From: Nautiliaceae bacterium
GTDB taxonomy: Bacteria > Campylobacterota > Campylobacteria > Campylobacterales > Nautiliaceae
DNA length: 64,000 nt
Assembly: GCA_027038555.1 (NCBI GenBank)
Contig: JALVVX010000025.1
Location: 10,599 to 74,598 of the forward strand
Reading direction: 5' to 3'
Below, one piece after another: positions 1 through 8,828 of this stretch. Both the position numbers and the translations under genes were made by a program. Positions within the stretch are counted from its first letter, which is position 1; each line of letters opens with the position of its first letter. The notes under the pieces are model-generated. The model saw nothing but the letters and a program-made list of their open reading frames with translations, searched no databases and was not told the DNA's origin.

Positions 1-99
1 GGCTTTTTTAAAAAGTTCTTGCATAATATGCCTTTTTGCAGAATTTTAACATATTTAAAATTAATTAACCGTGAAACCAAAATTTTCAAGCGTTTACAC

Positions 100-165
100 T
101 CATCCACTCATCAACTCATCCACCCATCCACCCATTCACCCATCAACTCATCCACCCATTCACTT
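100..165 (-). repeat. 8-bp degenerate tandem repeat (TGGATGGG type) 3' of flhB
   Basis: Read on the minus strand, this stretch is a run of about eight 8-base units of the form T(G/T)(G/A)ATG(G/A)G, for example TGGATGGG, TGGATGAG and TTGATGGG. It starts within a few bases of the flhB stop codon. The same family recurs at about 1255-1318, 28690-28811, 36063-36140 and 54680-54795. On the plus strand it gives an open frame rich in His, Pro, Ser and Thr, which is not a gene. Confidence 0.8.
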
Positions 166-1219
166 ATTTTCCCATTCTCTTAGCTTTATATACATAAACA
201 AGCACTTCCGCAACGGCTTTATAAAGTTTGGCAGGAATAATTTCTCCTATATCAATTTTATAAAGCTCTCTCGCAAGAGGCGGGTTTTCAACTATCATAA
301 CCCCGGCTTCTCTTGCTATTTCTTTTATTTTTAAAGCCAGATAATCCGTTCCTTTTGCCACAACTCTTGGAGCATCCTCTTTTTCCCTGTCATATCTTAT
401 TGCCACCGCATAATGTGTAGGGTTGGTAATAACGACATCGGCTTTTGGAACTTCCGCCATCATCCTTTTTTTTGCCATTTCTCTTTGAATTTGCCTAATT
501 TTGGCTTTTATTTCAGGATTTCCTTCGGTTTGTTTGAATTCATCTTTGATTTCTTGCTTCGACATCCTAAGAGACTTTTTATATGTATATCTCTGATAAA
601 TAAAATCAATTATTGCAAACGTAAAAAAAACACCAAGCATTGAAAAAATAATTATTGCCGCTTTATTTTCAAACCATTTGAGCTGTTCAAAAATCTGCAT
701 AAGTTCAAGTTTGGGAATTTCAGGCAAAAAACTCCAAAATAGCCAAAACCCTACCAAAAAGGCAATAAAAACTTTAAGAGTTGTTTTCAATCCTTCGACA
801 AAAATTTTTATTGAAAAAAGTCTTTTAAATCCTTTAACGGGATTTATCTTATCAAATTTCGGAATTATAGGCTTAACTGTAAATAAAAAACCAAACTGCG
901 ATACATTTCCTATAACAGCTGCAATAACAATTACAAACATAATCGGCAATAAAATTATCAAAAAAAATCCAAGGCTTTTTATAACTATCTGATAAAATCT
1001 TTCATTTGTAATTTCAGCCCCAATAAGCGTATAAATATATTTAAAATACTCCTCCACCCTGCCCGTTACAAATTTCATATAAAAAATCATTATTAAACTT
1101 GCAAGGAAAAGAATAATAAAACCGGTAAGTTCCATTGATTTGGGGACATTACCCTCTTTTCTGGCTTCTTCTATCTTTTTGGAGGTGGGCTCTTCCGTTT
1201 TTTCCAAATCATCAGCCAT
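164..1219 (-). CDS. flhB: Flagellar type III export protein FlhB
   Basis: FlhB is the inner-membrane switch protein of the flagellar export gate; it changes substrate from rod/hook to filament proteins after cleaving itself. The 351-residue length is normal for the family. The N-terminal half has about four hydrophobic segments (roughly residues 30-210), followed by a basic cytoplasmic domain. The self-cleavage motif NPTH is at about residues 266-269, in the context VVITNPTHYAVAIRY. An ATG with an AAGGAA ribosome-binding site opens the gene. The stop codon abuts the 8-bp tandem repeat. The upstream minus-strand gene is a uracil-DNA glycosylase, with only repeat sequence between them. Identification is secure from the motif and topology. 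Confidence 0.96.
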   Translation of the reverse strand: MADDLEKTEEPTSKKIEEARKEGNVPKSMELTGFIILFLASLIMIFYMKFVTGRVEEYFKYIYTLIGAEITNERFYQIVIKSLGFFLIILLPIMFVIVIAAVIGNVSQFGFLFTVKPIIPKFDKINPVKGFKRLFSIKIFVEGLKTTLKVFIAFLVGFWLFWSFLPEIPKLELMQIFEQLKWFENKAAIIIFSMLGVFFTFAIIDFIYQRYTYKKSLRMSKQEIKDEFKQTEGNPEIKAKIRQIQREMAKKRMMAEVPKADVVITNPTHYAVAIRYDREKEDAPRVVAKGTDYLALKIKEIAREAGVMIVENPPLARELYKIDIGEIIPAKLYKAVAEVLVYVYKAKRMGK

Positions 1220-1254
1220 GGTTTATATTCCTTTGAATAGTCTTTTTCACCTTT

Positions 1255-1318
1255 TACTCAACTCCCTCATCAACTCATCTACCCATCTACCAATTCACCC
1301 ATCCACTCATCTACCAAG
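1255..1318 (-). repeat. 8-bp degenerate tandem repeat between udg and flhB
   Basis: On the minus strand this reads as 8-base units such as TAGATGAG, TGGATGGG, TAGATGGG and TTGATGAG, directly following the glycosylase coding end. The TGA stop codon of the glycosylase lies inside the first repeat unit. It belongs to the same family as 100-165. Confidence 0.75.
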
Positions 1319-1882
1319 TTCTTTAAAAAACTCTTCAAGCGCACATCTTATATCTTTTCTGTTAAAAGCAAGAGGTGATGGATGAAAACAAACACCCACT
1401 TTTAATCCGCAAACATTATAAAATCCGCACTTTTTAAGATTTTTAACTTCGGGACATACATAAGAAAATGCTTTTATAGCAGAATTTCCAAGAAGAAGTA
1501 TTAATGAAGGTTTTACAATATCAATCTCTTTTTTTAAAAGTTCTGCGCCTTTTTTTAGCTCTTTTGCTTTTGGAGTTCTGTTTTTATTATTTTCATATGT
1601 TCTAAATGGAAAAGCATTTGTTATTAAAATATCTTTTTTTCTATCAAGTCCGCTTAAACTTATAAGATAATTCAGATTTTCTCCGGCTTTTCCTACAAAA
1701 GGCTCTCCCAGCTTTACTTCATTTAACCCGGGAGCTTCGCCGATTATCATTATGGGATTATCCCTTTTTTCATCTATAAATTTATCATATACAGATGTAA
1801 AATCTATATTTTCATTCAAATATTTTTTTATAAACTCTTTTCTTTTAGAGTAAAACTCTTTTAATTTTTTTTTCCAATTCAT
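1307..1882 (-). CDS. Uracil-DNA glycosylase, family 4-like
   Basis: The protein should remove uracil from DNA as the first step of base excision repair. At 191 residues it has the family 4/5 signatures: GEAPGLNE (motif 1, about residue 48), FVGKAGENL, the ITNAFPFR segment, an NRTP stretch, the LLLGNSA strand and the C-terminal HPSPLA motif. Typical family-4 enzymes bind a 4Fe-4S cluster through an N-terminal C-x-x-C pair. No cysteine is visible in the first 130 or so residues here, so the cluster may be absent or differently bound. The ATG overlaps the stop of the preceding small gene as ATGA, suggesting translational coupling. The stop lies in the tandem repeat. Confidence 0.85.
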   Translation of the reverse strand: MNWKKKLKEFYSKRKEFIKKYLNENIDFTSVYDKFIDEKRDNPIMIIGEAPGLNEVKLGEPFVGKAGENLNYLISLSGLDRKKDILITNAFPFRTYENNKNRTPKAKELKKGAELLKKEIDIVKPSLILLLGNSAIKAFSYVCPEVKNLKKCGFYNVCGLKVGVCFHPSPLAFNRKDIRCALEEFFKELGR

Positions 1883-2064
1883 GCTTTTATATTCAAATTA
1901 TTTCCAGCACCGGTGAATTTTGCCGCTTCTTCAACAGCTTTTGAATTTTCAATATTTTTTTCAAGAAGATATTCTATTTGATTTTTGACAATATCCTGAG
2001 ATTTTTTAATTATTTCCGTCTCAACTGCAAGCTTTAAATTACTTGCACTATTGTTTACTTGCAC
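1879..2064 (-). CDS. Small conserved-looking protein, 61 aa
   Basis: I do not recognise this family with certainty. The 61-residue product is hydrophilic, rich in Asn, Lys and Ala, and begins MQVNNSASNLKLA. Its length and helical character recall YjfB-type putative motility peptides, but that is only an impression. The start is a GTG with a clear AAAGGAG six bases upstream. It lies inside the end of aroK, and the gene ends in an ATGA overlap with the glycosylase start. This coupling on both sides argues that it is really translated in an operon with aroK and the glycosylase. The function is unknown. Confidence 0.6.
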   Translation of the reverse strand: MQVNNSASNLKLAVETEIIKKSQDIVKNQIEYLLEKNIENSKAVEEAAKFTGAGNNLNIKA

Positions 2065-2552
2065 ATAATCTCCTTTATTTTTTCAATAGTCTTATTTAAA
2101 TCTTTGTTTTCAATAATATAATCGGCGAGTTTTTCATAAATTTTATCTCTTTTTTCAAATAGCTCTCTTGCCTTCTCAATATCCTGAAAAAGTGGTCTTT
2201 TTTTTATTTCTTCTTTATTCATTCTTTTTAATATATCTTCAAAAGGCACTTTCAAATAAATAACGACTCCCGCTTCTTTAATCTCAGGAACAAATACTGG
2301 CAATCCCCCTCCTACTGATATTACGGTATTTTTAACGTCTTTTTTTATCCATTCAAAACATCTTTTTTCCATCTCTCTAAACTTTTCTTCACCAAATTTC
2401 TCAAAAATATCACTTATTTTCATATTCTCAAACGTTTCAATCAATACATCCGTATCAAGAAAATACGTATCAAGCTCTTTTGCAAGTCTTCTGCCAATTG
2501 TGCTTTTACCACTTCCCATAAACCCGGTTAAAATAATATTATTTGAGCTCAA
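2055..2552 (-). CDS. aroK: Shikimate kinase
   Basis: Shikimate kinase phosphorylates shikimate at O3 using ATP, in the cytoplasmic pathway to chorismate. The 165-residue protein has the Walker A loop GFMGSGKST at residues 10-18, the shikimate-binding DTD (about residues 34-36), the GGG of the ISVGGGLP segment, and an RPLF segment in the lid. The start is a TTG that overlaps the end of the upstream AMIN-domain gene; a GGAG six bases upstream supports it. Chorismate made here also feeds the futalosine menaquinone pathway, which is hinted at by the mqnD-like gene at 6.3 kb. Confidence 0.93.
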   Translation of the reverse strand: MSSNNIILTGFMGSGKSTIGRRLAKELDTYFLDTDVLIETFENMKISDIFEKFGEEKFREMEKRCFEWIKKDVKNTVISVGGGLPVFVPEIKEAGVVIYLKVPFEDILKRMNKEEIKKRPLFQDIEKARELFEKRDKIYEKLADYIIENKDLNKTIEKIKEIMCK

Positions 2553-3117
2553 TTAGCACTCCATTTATATCTTTTTTAACATTATAAGAATATTTTGCAT
2601 CAAAATAAACAACAACTCTGTAAAAGCCATTGTGTGAACCGACAATAATTTTTTTAACAAAAGAATTTTTTATCTGTTTTTGTATGGTCAAAAAATCAAC
2701 ATTTCTTTTGAAATCAAGTACAAGTCTAAAAGGTCTTGCAAGGAAAAAAACTCTTAAAAGTTTGTCTTTTGTAGCAAAAAAAAGTTTTTTATTTTTGATA
2801 TAAAGTTTAAATGCGGGAAATCTCAATACTTTAACGGGAAAAGTTTTTTTCATTTGTGTAACTATAATAGGAGAGTGAAAATCTACGGCTTTATCAATTT
2901 TTATTTCTTTTTGTTTAATATCGCTATTCAAACTTTGATATACAAATACTATTTTTTTAAGAACCCTGGCATCGCTTGGAAGATATACTTTTACCTCATG
3001 AAAATATTTCGGTTTTTTTATTTTAATATTTTCAGGTGTTACTACCGGTTCAAACGGGTTGATTCTTGCAAATAATATTAAAGGAATAAAAATCAGAAAA
3101 AATTTATAAATATTCAT
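2539..3117 (-). CDS. AMIN-domain envelope protein
   Basis: The 192-residue product starts with a signal-peptide-like segment (residues 1-17, ending around LFARINPF) and should be exported. The C-terminal half (about residues 115-190) has the beta-strand pattern of AMIN domains, including RPFRLVLDF and the repeated short strands ending GVLIELK. AMIN domains bind peptidoglycan or localise envelope proteins. No amidase catalytic domain follows, so this is a binding or scaffolding protein rather than an enzyme. It sits between an FtsB-like gene and aroK. Membership of the AMIN group is by eye and moderately sure. Confidence 0.65.
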   Translation of the reverse strand: MNIYKFFLIFIPLILFARINPFEPVVTPENIKIKKPKYFHEVKVYLPSDARVLKKIVFVYQSLNSDIKQKEIKIDKAVDFHSPIIVTQMKKTFPVKVLRFPAFKLYIKNKKLFFATKDKLLRVFFLARPFRLVLDFKRNVDFLTIQKQIKNSFVKKIIVGSHNGFYRVVVYFDAKYSYNVKKDINGVLIELK

Positions 3118-3122
3118 TTAAA

Positions 3123-3368
3123 TCAATTTCCTTCAAGTTCTTTTAATTCAAAATACTCTTTTTGAAGTCTGGTGTTTTCCTGTTTTAATTCATTTACCCT
3201 TTCATTTAATACTTCAAGATTATTGTTTAAATCTATCATTCTTGAAAACGACCTTTTTCCGAACATCAAATCCACAATATAAAAACCTAAAACAATTGCA
3301 ATAATTATTATTAATACAATTTTCAAATCTATTTTAGGTTTTTTTATTAAATTATCGTAATCAATCAT
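3123..3368 (-). CDS. FtsB/DivIC-like septum protein
   Basis: This is a small bitopic protein of 81 residues. A short cytoplasmic N-terminus is followed by one membrane segment (about residues 17-36, LKIVLIIIIAIVLGFYIVDL) and a coiled coil with leucine and asparagine heptads to the end. This is the plan of the FtsB/DivIC group that links the division machinery. The start was set at the ATG of MIDYDNLIKK because GGAG lies eight bases upstream. A longer reading would need an upstream TTG that overlaps this ribosome-binding site. It follows eno and precedes the AMIN-domain gene on the same strand. Confidence 0.7.
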   Translation of the reverse strand: MIDYDNLIKKPKIDLKIVLIIIIAIVLGFYIVDLMFGKRSFSRMIDLNNNLEVLNERVNELKQENTRLQKEYFELKELEGN

Positions 3369-3401
3369 TTTTATATTCTCCAAAAGCAAAAAGCTTTCGG
3401 A

Positions 3402-4667
<1,266 letters not shown>

Positions 4668-5723
4668 TTATTCTCCTTTTAAATTTAATTCGTCTTCATC
4701 TTTTTTTTCAATAGCGTCTATCATATGTGAAAGTTCAACTCCAAGCGCCTCTTTGATTTTTTGTTCGATTTCATGAGCAAGTTCCGGATGGTCTTTTAGG
4801 TATTGTTTGGCATTTTCTTTACCCTGACCAAGTCTTGTAGCGCCATAGCTAAACCATGCACCCGATTTGTCAATTATATCAAGTTTTACCCCGTAATCTA
4901 AAATTTCACCTTCTCTGCTTATACCTTTTCCAAACATAATATCGAATTCTGCAATTCTAAAAGGAGGAGCCACTTTATTTTTAACAACTTTTACTTTTAC
5001 TCTGTTTCCAACTTCTTTGTCGCTTTGTTTAAGTGTCGCTATTCTTCTAACGTCAAGTCTAACAGAAGAGTAGAATTTAAGAGCGTTACCTCCTGTTGTT
5101 GTTTCCGGGCTTCCATATCCCATCATTCCTATTTTCATTCTGATTTGGTTGATAAATACAACCGTTGTATTCATTTTATGAATTGCGGCTGTAAGTTTTC
5201 TAAGAGCCTGGCTCATAAGTCTTGCCTGAACACCGACTTGTGCATCACCCATATTTCCTTCAATTTCTGCTTTTGGAGTAAGTGCGGCGACAGAATCGAC
5301 TACGATAATATCAACCGCCCCGCTTCTTGCAAGTGTTTCTACTATTTCAAGCGCCTGCTCTCCATAATCTGGCTGTGATACAAGCAGATTATCAATATCA
5401 ACTCCGATATTTCTTGCATAAATAGGATCAAACGCATGCTCGGCATCAATAAAAGCCGCAACACCGCCTTCTTTTTGAGCCTGTGCGATTATAGAAAGAG
5501 CCAGTGTGGTTTTACCACTGCTTTCTGGTCCGTAAATTTCGGTAATTCTTCCTTTTGGAATTCCTCCGATTCCAAGTGCCAAATCAAGCCCAAAACTGCC
5601 TGTTGGAATAGCTTCAATAGGTTCAATCTCTTTTTCCGATAATTTTACCAAAGAACCTTTTCCAAACTGTTTTTCAACCTGTTTTAAGGCAAGTTCAAGA
5701 GCTTTTTGTTTTTTATCATCCAT
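4668..5723 (-). CDS. recA: Recombinase RecA
   Basis: RecA forms filaments on single-stranded DNA, drives strand exchange and triggers LexA-type responses where these exist. The ATG at 5723 gives a normal 351-residue protein starting [13 protein letters not shown]; the reading frame extends 48 codons upstream but that part is not RecA-like and was excluded. Walker A is GPESSGKTT at residues 65-73, followed by Walker [10 protein letters not shown], the DNA-binding loop region around GSPETTTGG, and an acidic C-terminal tail. A weak AAAGG lies upstream. A short divergent region of about 45 bases separates it from the plus-strand Uma2-like gene. Confidence 0.98.
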   Translation of the reverse strand: MDDKKQKALELALKQVEKQFGKGSLVKLSEKEIEPIEAIPTGSFGLDLALGIGGIPKGRITEIYGPESSGKTTLALSIIAQAQKEGGVAAFIDAEHAFDPIYARNIGVDIDNLLVSQPDYGEQALEIVETLARSGAVDIIVVDSVAALTPKAEIEGNMGDAQVGVQARLMSQALRKLTAAIHKMNTTVVFINQIRMKIGMMGYGSPETTTGGNALKFYSSVRLDVRRIATLKQSDKEVGNRVKVKVVKNKVAPPFRIAEFDIMFGKGISREGEILDYGVKLDIIDKSGAWFSYGATRLGQGKENAKQYLKDHPELAHEIEQKIKEALGVELSHMIDAIEKKDEDELNLKGE

Positions 5724-5767
5724 TAAAAAACCTTTTTTTGTTACAATTATATCAAAAAAGGTAATAA

Positions 5768-6277
5768 ATGCCGGCTTATGTACTTGAAAAATATACTTAT
5801 GAAGATTATAAACTTTGGGAAGGTGAATGGGAATTAATTGATGGAATACCTCAGGCAATGGCGCCAAGCCCAGTTGGCAAGCATCAGTTTATAATGGGAA
5901 AAATAATTTATAATCTAAATAAAAAATTAGACGAATTAAACTGTAATAAATGTTTTGTATTAGGAGAAATTGACTACATAATATCAGATGAGACGGTGTT
6001 AAAACCGGATATCGCATTAGTTTGCGGGAAACTGCCGACATTTATTAAAAAACCTCCTGTTGCCATTTTTGAAGTAATTTCACCTTCTACAAAATTAAGA
6101 GATGAAATTACCAAAAAAACAATTTATCAAAAAGCCGGGGTTAAAAATTTATTTTTAGTATATCCTGATGAAAAAAAAGTGATATTTAACAATAAAGAAA
6201 TCAATAACATTGAAATAAATTCGCCTTGCGGAAAAATAGAATTCGAAAGTAAAGAAATTTTTAAAGGACTCGATTGA
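5768..6277 (+). CDS. Uma2 family (DUF820) putative nuclease
   Basis: The 169-residue protein has the PD-(D/E)XK-like Uma2 pattern: an N-terminal [19 protein letters not shown], a helix with HQFIMGKI, the acidic KPDIALVC (about residues 77-84), and the core strand-helix [33 protein letters not shown]. This family is predicted to be endonuclease-like; its biological role is mostly unknown, and it is common in cyanobacteria and sporadic elsewhere. It is transcribed away from recA and overlaps the mqnD-like gene by 4 nt. Its scattered distribution suggests it was acquired, but base composition does not obviously differ from neighbours. Confidence 0.85.
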   Translation: MPAYVLEKYTYEDYKLWEGEWELIDGIPQAMAPSPVGKHQFIMGKIIYNLNKKLDELNCNKCFVLGEIDYIISDETVLKPDIALVCGKLPTFIKKPPVAIFEVISPSTKLRDEITKKTIYQKAGVKNLFLVYPDEKKVIFNNKEINNIEINSPCGKIEFESKEIFKGLD

Positions 6278-7170
6278 AAAATTACACAGTAGCGCACTCT
6301 CCAGATGCTGATGATATTTTTATGTATTATGCCATTAAGTTTGGATGGATAGATACTAAATGGAGAATGGAAAATGGAGAATGGAGAAAATATAATTTAA
6401 AAAACAAAGCCGAGGATATAGAAACACTAAACCAAAAAGCCTTAAAAAACATATATGATATATGCGCTATTAGTTTTGGAGCGTATCCGTTTTTAAAAGA
6501 CGAATACGCACTTCTTAAAACGGCTGTAAGTTTCGGCTATGGCTATGGACCGAAACTTGTAAAACTAAAAGGCAAAAAACTAAAACCCAACTTCAAAGTT
6601 GCCCTAAGCGGCAAATACACCACAAACGCACTTATTTTCAAAATAGCCTATCCGAAGGCTAAAATTGTTTATAAAAATTTTCTTGAAATAGAAGATGCCG
6701 TACTTAGCGGGGAAGTGGACGCAGGTGTATTGATACATGAGAGTATTTTAACATTTGACGAAAGACTTGAAGTCGAAAAAGAGCTTTGGGATATCTGGGT
6801 AGATTTGGCAGGCGATATTCCGCTTCCGCTTGGAGGTATGGCAATAAGACGCTCAATCCCTCTTCTTGATGCTATAAACTTGGAAGAAATACTCACAAAA
6901 GCTGTTTATGTTGCACATAATCACAAACAAATTCTTGCTAAAATGCTGATTGAAAGAAACCTTGTAAGAGTTGATGATAAGACACTTGATAAATATTTAA
7001 GTCTCTATGCAAACGACAAATCAATAACACTTGATGAAGAGCAGATTAATGCAATAAACAGACTCTATGAAATAGGACACAAGCATAATTTACTTCCCTG
7101 TATGAAAGATATAAGAGAATATATGATTCCAAAAGAGTATAAAGATTTAAGGTATGCCGATGAGCTATGA
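6274..7170 (+). CDS. mqnD: MqnD-like 1,4-dihydroxy-6-naphthoate synthase
   Basis: This matches the periplasmic-binding-protein-like fold used by MqnA/MqnD enzymes of the futalosine route to menaquinone. The N-terminus AHSPDADDIFMYYAI resembles the SPCPNDTF loop of MqnD; other landmarks are IYDICAISFGAYPFL, the VDAGVLIHESILTFDE segment and the DIPLPLGGMAIRR segment. Menaquinone is the main quinone of this phylum, in line with this assignment. The start is TTG, overlapping the Uma2-like stop, with AAAGGA upstream. Residues about 27-37 (KWRMENGEWRK) look like an in-frame insertion of a dispersed repeat. MqnA or another binding-fold protein is the alternative. Confidence 0.7.
   Translation: MKNYTVAHSPDADDIFMYYAIKFGWIDTKWRMENGEWRKYNLKNKAEDIETLNQKALKNIYDICAISFGAYPFLKDEYALLKTAVSFGYGYGPKLVKLKGKKLKPNFKVALSGKYTTNALIFKIAYPKAKIVYKNFLEIEDAVLSGEVDAGVLIHESILTFDERLEVEKELWDIWVDLAGDIPLPLGGMAIRRSIPLLDAINLEEILTKAVYVAHNHKQILAKMLIERNLVRVDDKTLDKYLSLYANDKSITLDEEQINAINRLYEIGHKHNLLPCMKDIREYMIPKEYKDLRYADEL
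6358..6392 (+). repeat. In-frame GGAGAATGG-type repeat inside mqnD-like gene
   Basis: Tandem copies of the 7-9 base unit TGGAGAA/TGGAAAA sit inside the open reading frame and encode WRMENGEWR. The same unit is seen at gene borders at 24.4, 46.06, 54.36 and 56.48 kb and inside recJ. It lies in a region of the protein between IDTK and the conserved DIETLNQKAL helix, where a short loop is expected. Confidence 0.7.
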
Positions 7171-7636
7171 AGAGTGGCTAAAAAGAAACTCACTCGCACT
7201 CAAATGCAAACCACGAACACAAAGAGCAAATTTTGCCTCTTTTTTTGAAGAAGATTTCAGCGAATTTAAAGGTGAAAAAGTACCACCTTTTAAAAGAGGC
7301 GAAATATATTTCGCAAAACTGACAGAAAGTGCAAAAACAAGACCATTTTTAATTTATCAAAACGACTATCTTAACAGAGCCTGTTATGAAGGTCATTATC
7401 ATACTGTTGTGGTTTTGCCGCTAAGCGGTCAGATTTTGGGAGGAGATTATAGAATTTTGATAAAAAAAAGGGATTTAATGAGCAAAGACAGCGAAATAGT
7501 AGCAACGGCCATAGGAATAATCTCAACCGGTAAAATAATATTTTCAAAAGGCGTTGTCACAACCCTCACCGATGAAGAGATGCAAAAAGTGGATAATGCA
7601 GTAAAAAAAGTATTAGGAATGCAAAATGCAATCTGA
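7160..7636 (+). CDS. PemK/MazF-like protein with N-terminal extension
   Basis: From about residue 45 the sequence has the MazF/PemK beta-barrel pattern: FKRGEIYFAKL, KTRPFLIYQND, HTVVVLPLSG, GDYRILIKKRDLMSKDSEIVA, the IGIISTGKI strand, and a C-terminal helix VDNAVKKVLG. Such proteins are often sequence-specific mRNA interferases. There is a roughly 45-residue extra N-terminus and no obvious antitoxin gene beside it. The ATG at 7160 is preferred over 7154 because AAGG lies seven bases upstream. It overlaps both the mqnD-like gene and fliQ, so it sits inside a housekeeping operon. It may have a regulatory role, or no toxicity at all. Confidence 0.72.
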   Translation: MSYEEWLKRNSLALKCKPRTQRANFASFFEEDFSEFKGEKVPPFKRGEIYFAKLTESAKTRPFLIYQNDYLNRACYEGHYHTVVVLPLSGQILGGDYRILIKKRDLMSKDSEIVATAIGIISTGKIIFSKGVVTTLTDEEMQKVDNAVKKVLGMQNAI

Positions 7637-7892
7637 AATAATAGCCTTAGCAGTCCAGACACTTAAACTTGCCCTGATTCTTTCACTTCCCGCTTTGCTT
7701 GTAGGGATGATTGTGGGATTAATAATCTCGATATTTCAGGCAACAACACAGATAAACGAAATGACTTTAAGTTTTGTACCAAAAATTATAGCAATCGCAA
7801 TTGTTTTAATACTTACAATGCCTTGGATGCTTAATGAAATAATAGATTTTACAAAGTATGTATTTCATCTTATACCGACATTTCTAAGATAG
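7626..7892 (+). CDS. fliQ: Flagellar export protein FliQ
   Basis: FliQ is a small two-helix membrane subunit of the flagellar type III export gate, working with FliP, FliR, FlhA and FlhB. The 88-residue protein has two hydrophobic segments (about residues 15-40 and 53-73), with the family signature ALLVGMIVGLIISIFQATTQ between the first segment and the loop. The start overlaps the MazF-like gene by 11 nt. fliQ followed by murB is an order also known in Campylobacter. The partner flhB is at the left end of this window. Confidence 0.95.
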   Translation: MQSEIIALAVQTLKLALILSLPALLVGMIVGLIISIFQATTQINEMTLSFVPKIIAIAIVLILTMPWMLNEIIDFTKYVFHLIPTFLR

Positions 7893-7904
7893 ACGGAAAA
7901 ACAG

Positions 7905-8675
7905 ATGGAAAAATACAAAACAATTGATTTTAGCAGATTTTCATCTATTAAAATCGGTCCGAAAATAAAAGTGAAAATTATTGATGAAAATAACTATAAC
8001 GGTGAATTTTTAATCGGAAACGCCACTAATACCCTCGTTTCACCAAATGCCAAAAACCTTGGGATTTTGGATGAAAAATATGACTTCATAGAATACAAAA
8101 ACGGTATTTTAAAAGTCGGGGGCAAAACCAAAAACCGAAAACTTTACAGATTCGCCAAAGAACACAATCTCGGCGGATTTGAGTTTTTAGCCCATCTTCC
8201 GGGGACTGTGGGCGGAAGTGTCAAAATGAATGCGGGAGTCAAAGAAGAAGAAATATCAAATAATCTTTTGGCTCTTAAAACAGATAAACTAAGAGAAAAA
8301 AAGGAATTTAATTTCTCATACAGACATTCGGATATAAAAGACCCGGTATTTGAAGCTCTTTTTGAAATAAAAAGGGATTATGACCCCGCTTTGGACATTA
8401 AACTCAAAAATATGAGAAAAAACCAGCCCTCCCTTCCAAGTCTTGGAAGTGTATTTAAAAACCCAAAAGGCGATTACGCCGGAAGACTTATCGAAGCTGT
8501 GGGAATGAGAGGAATGGTAAAAGGCGGAATAATGGTAAGTGATATTCACGCCAATTTTTTTGTAAACACCGGAGGCGGAAGTTTTGAAGATATGCTATAT
8601 CTTATAAATCTTGCTAAAAAAAGAGTGTTTGAAACGTTTGGTATAACTCTCGAAGAAGAAATAAAAATTTTATAA
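7905..8675 (+). CDS. murB: UDP-N-acetylenolpyruvoylglucosamine reductase
   Basis: MurB is the FAD/NADPH enzyme that reduces UDP-GlcNAc-enolpyruvate to UDP-MurNAc in peptidoglycan synthesis. The 256-residue form is the short type found in this phylum. It contains GGFEFLAHLPGTVGGSVKMNAG (FAD-binding core), SYRHSDIK, the LGSVFKNPKG segment with the catalytic serine region, and the ISDIHANFFVNTGG-like C-terminal stretch. The ATG has GGAAAAACAG upstream and lies 12 bases past fliQ. The CRISPR promoter begins 20 bases downstream of its stop. Confidence 0.95.
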   Translation: MEKYKTIDFSRFSSIKIGPKIKVKIIDENNYNGEFLIGNATNTLVSPNAKNLGILDEKYDFIEYKNGILKVGGKTKNRKLYRFAKEHNLGGFEFLAHLPGTVGGSVKMNAGVKEEEISNNLLALKTDKLREKKEFNFSYRHSDIKDPVFEALFEIKRDYDPALDIKLKNMRKNQPSLPSLGSVFKNPKGDYAGRLIEAVGMRGMVKGGIMVSDIHANFFVNTGGGSFEDMLYLINLAKKRVFETFGITLEEEIKIL

Positions 8676-8694
8676 TTTTCCAACCTCTTTTCAT

Positions 8695-8828
8695 TTGACA
8701 CCTCCTTTAAATCTCGCTATAATCGCAATAGCAAAATGATTTTTGACAGTTTTTTGTTTTTTTAAAATTTAATTGGAAAAAGCCTGAATTTCGGCACTGT
8801 AATTTCCAAACCGCCCGAAATTTAATGT
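8695..8828 (+). promoter_or_regulatory. CRISPR leader with consensus sigma-70 promoter
   Basis: A perfect TTGACA at 8695-8700 and a perfect TATAAT at 8718-8723 are exactly 17 bases apart and point into the repeat array. Transcription should start near 8730, leaving about 100 bases of AT-rich leader with poly-T tracts before the first repeat at 8829. The polarity agrees with the repeat's ATTGAAAC 3' end (the usual crRNA 5' handle) and with repeat decay at the far end near 11.8 kb. Confidence 0.85.

Noticed and set aside
71-334. Plus-strand 87-codon frame rich in His, Pro, Ser and Thr
   Set aside because: It is the antisense reading of the 8-bp tandem repeat and the 3' end of flhB.
5724-5867. 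48-codon upstream extension of recA
   Set aside because: It is not RecA-like, lies over the divergent Uma2-like gene start, and the internal ATG gives the normal protein.
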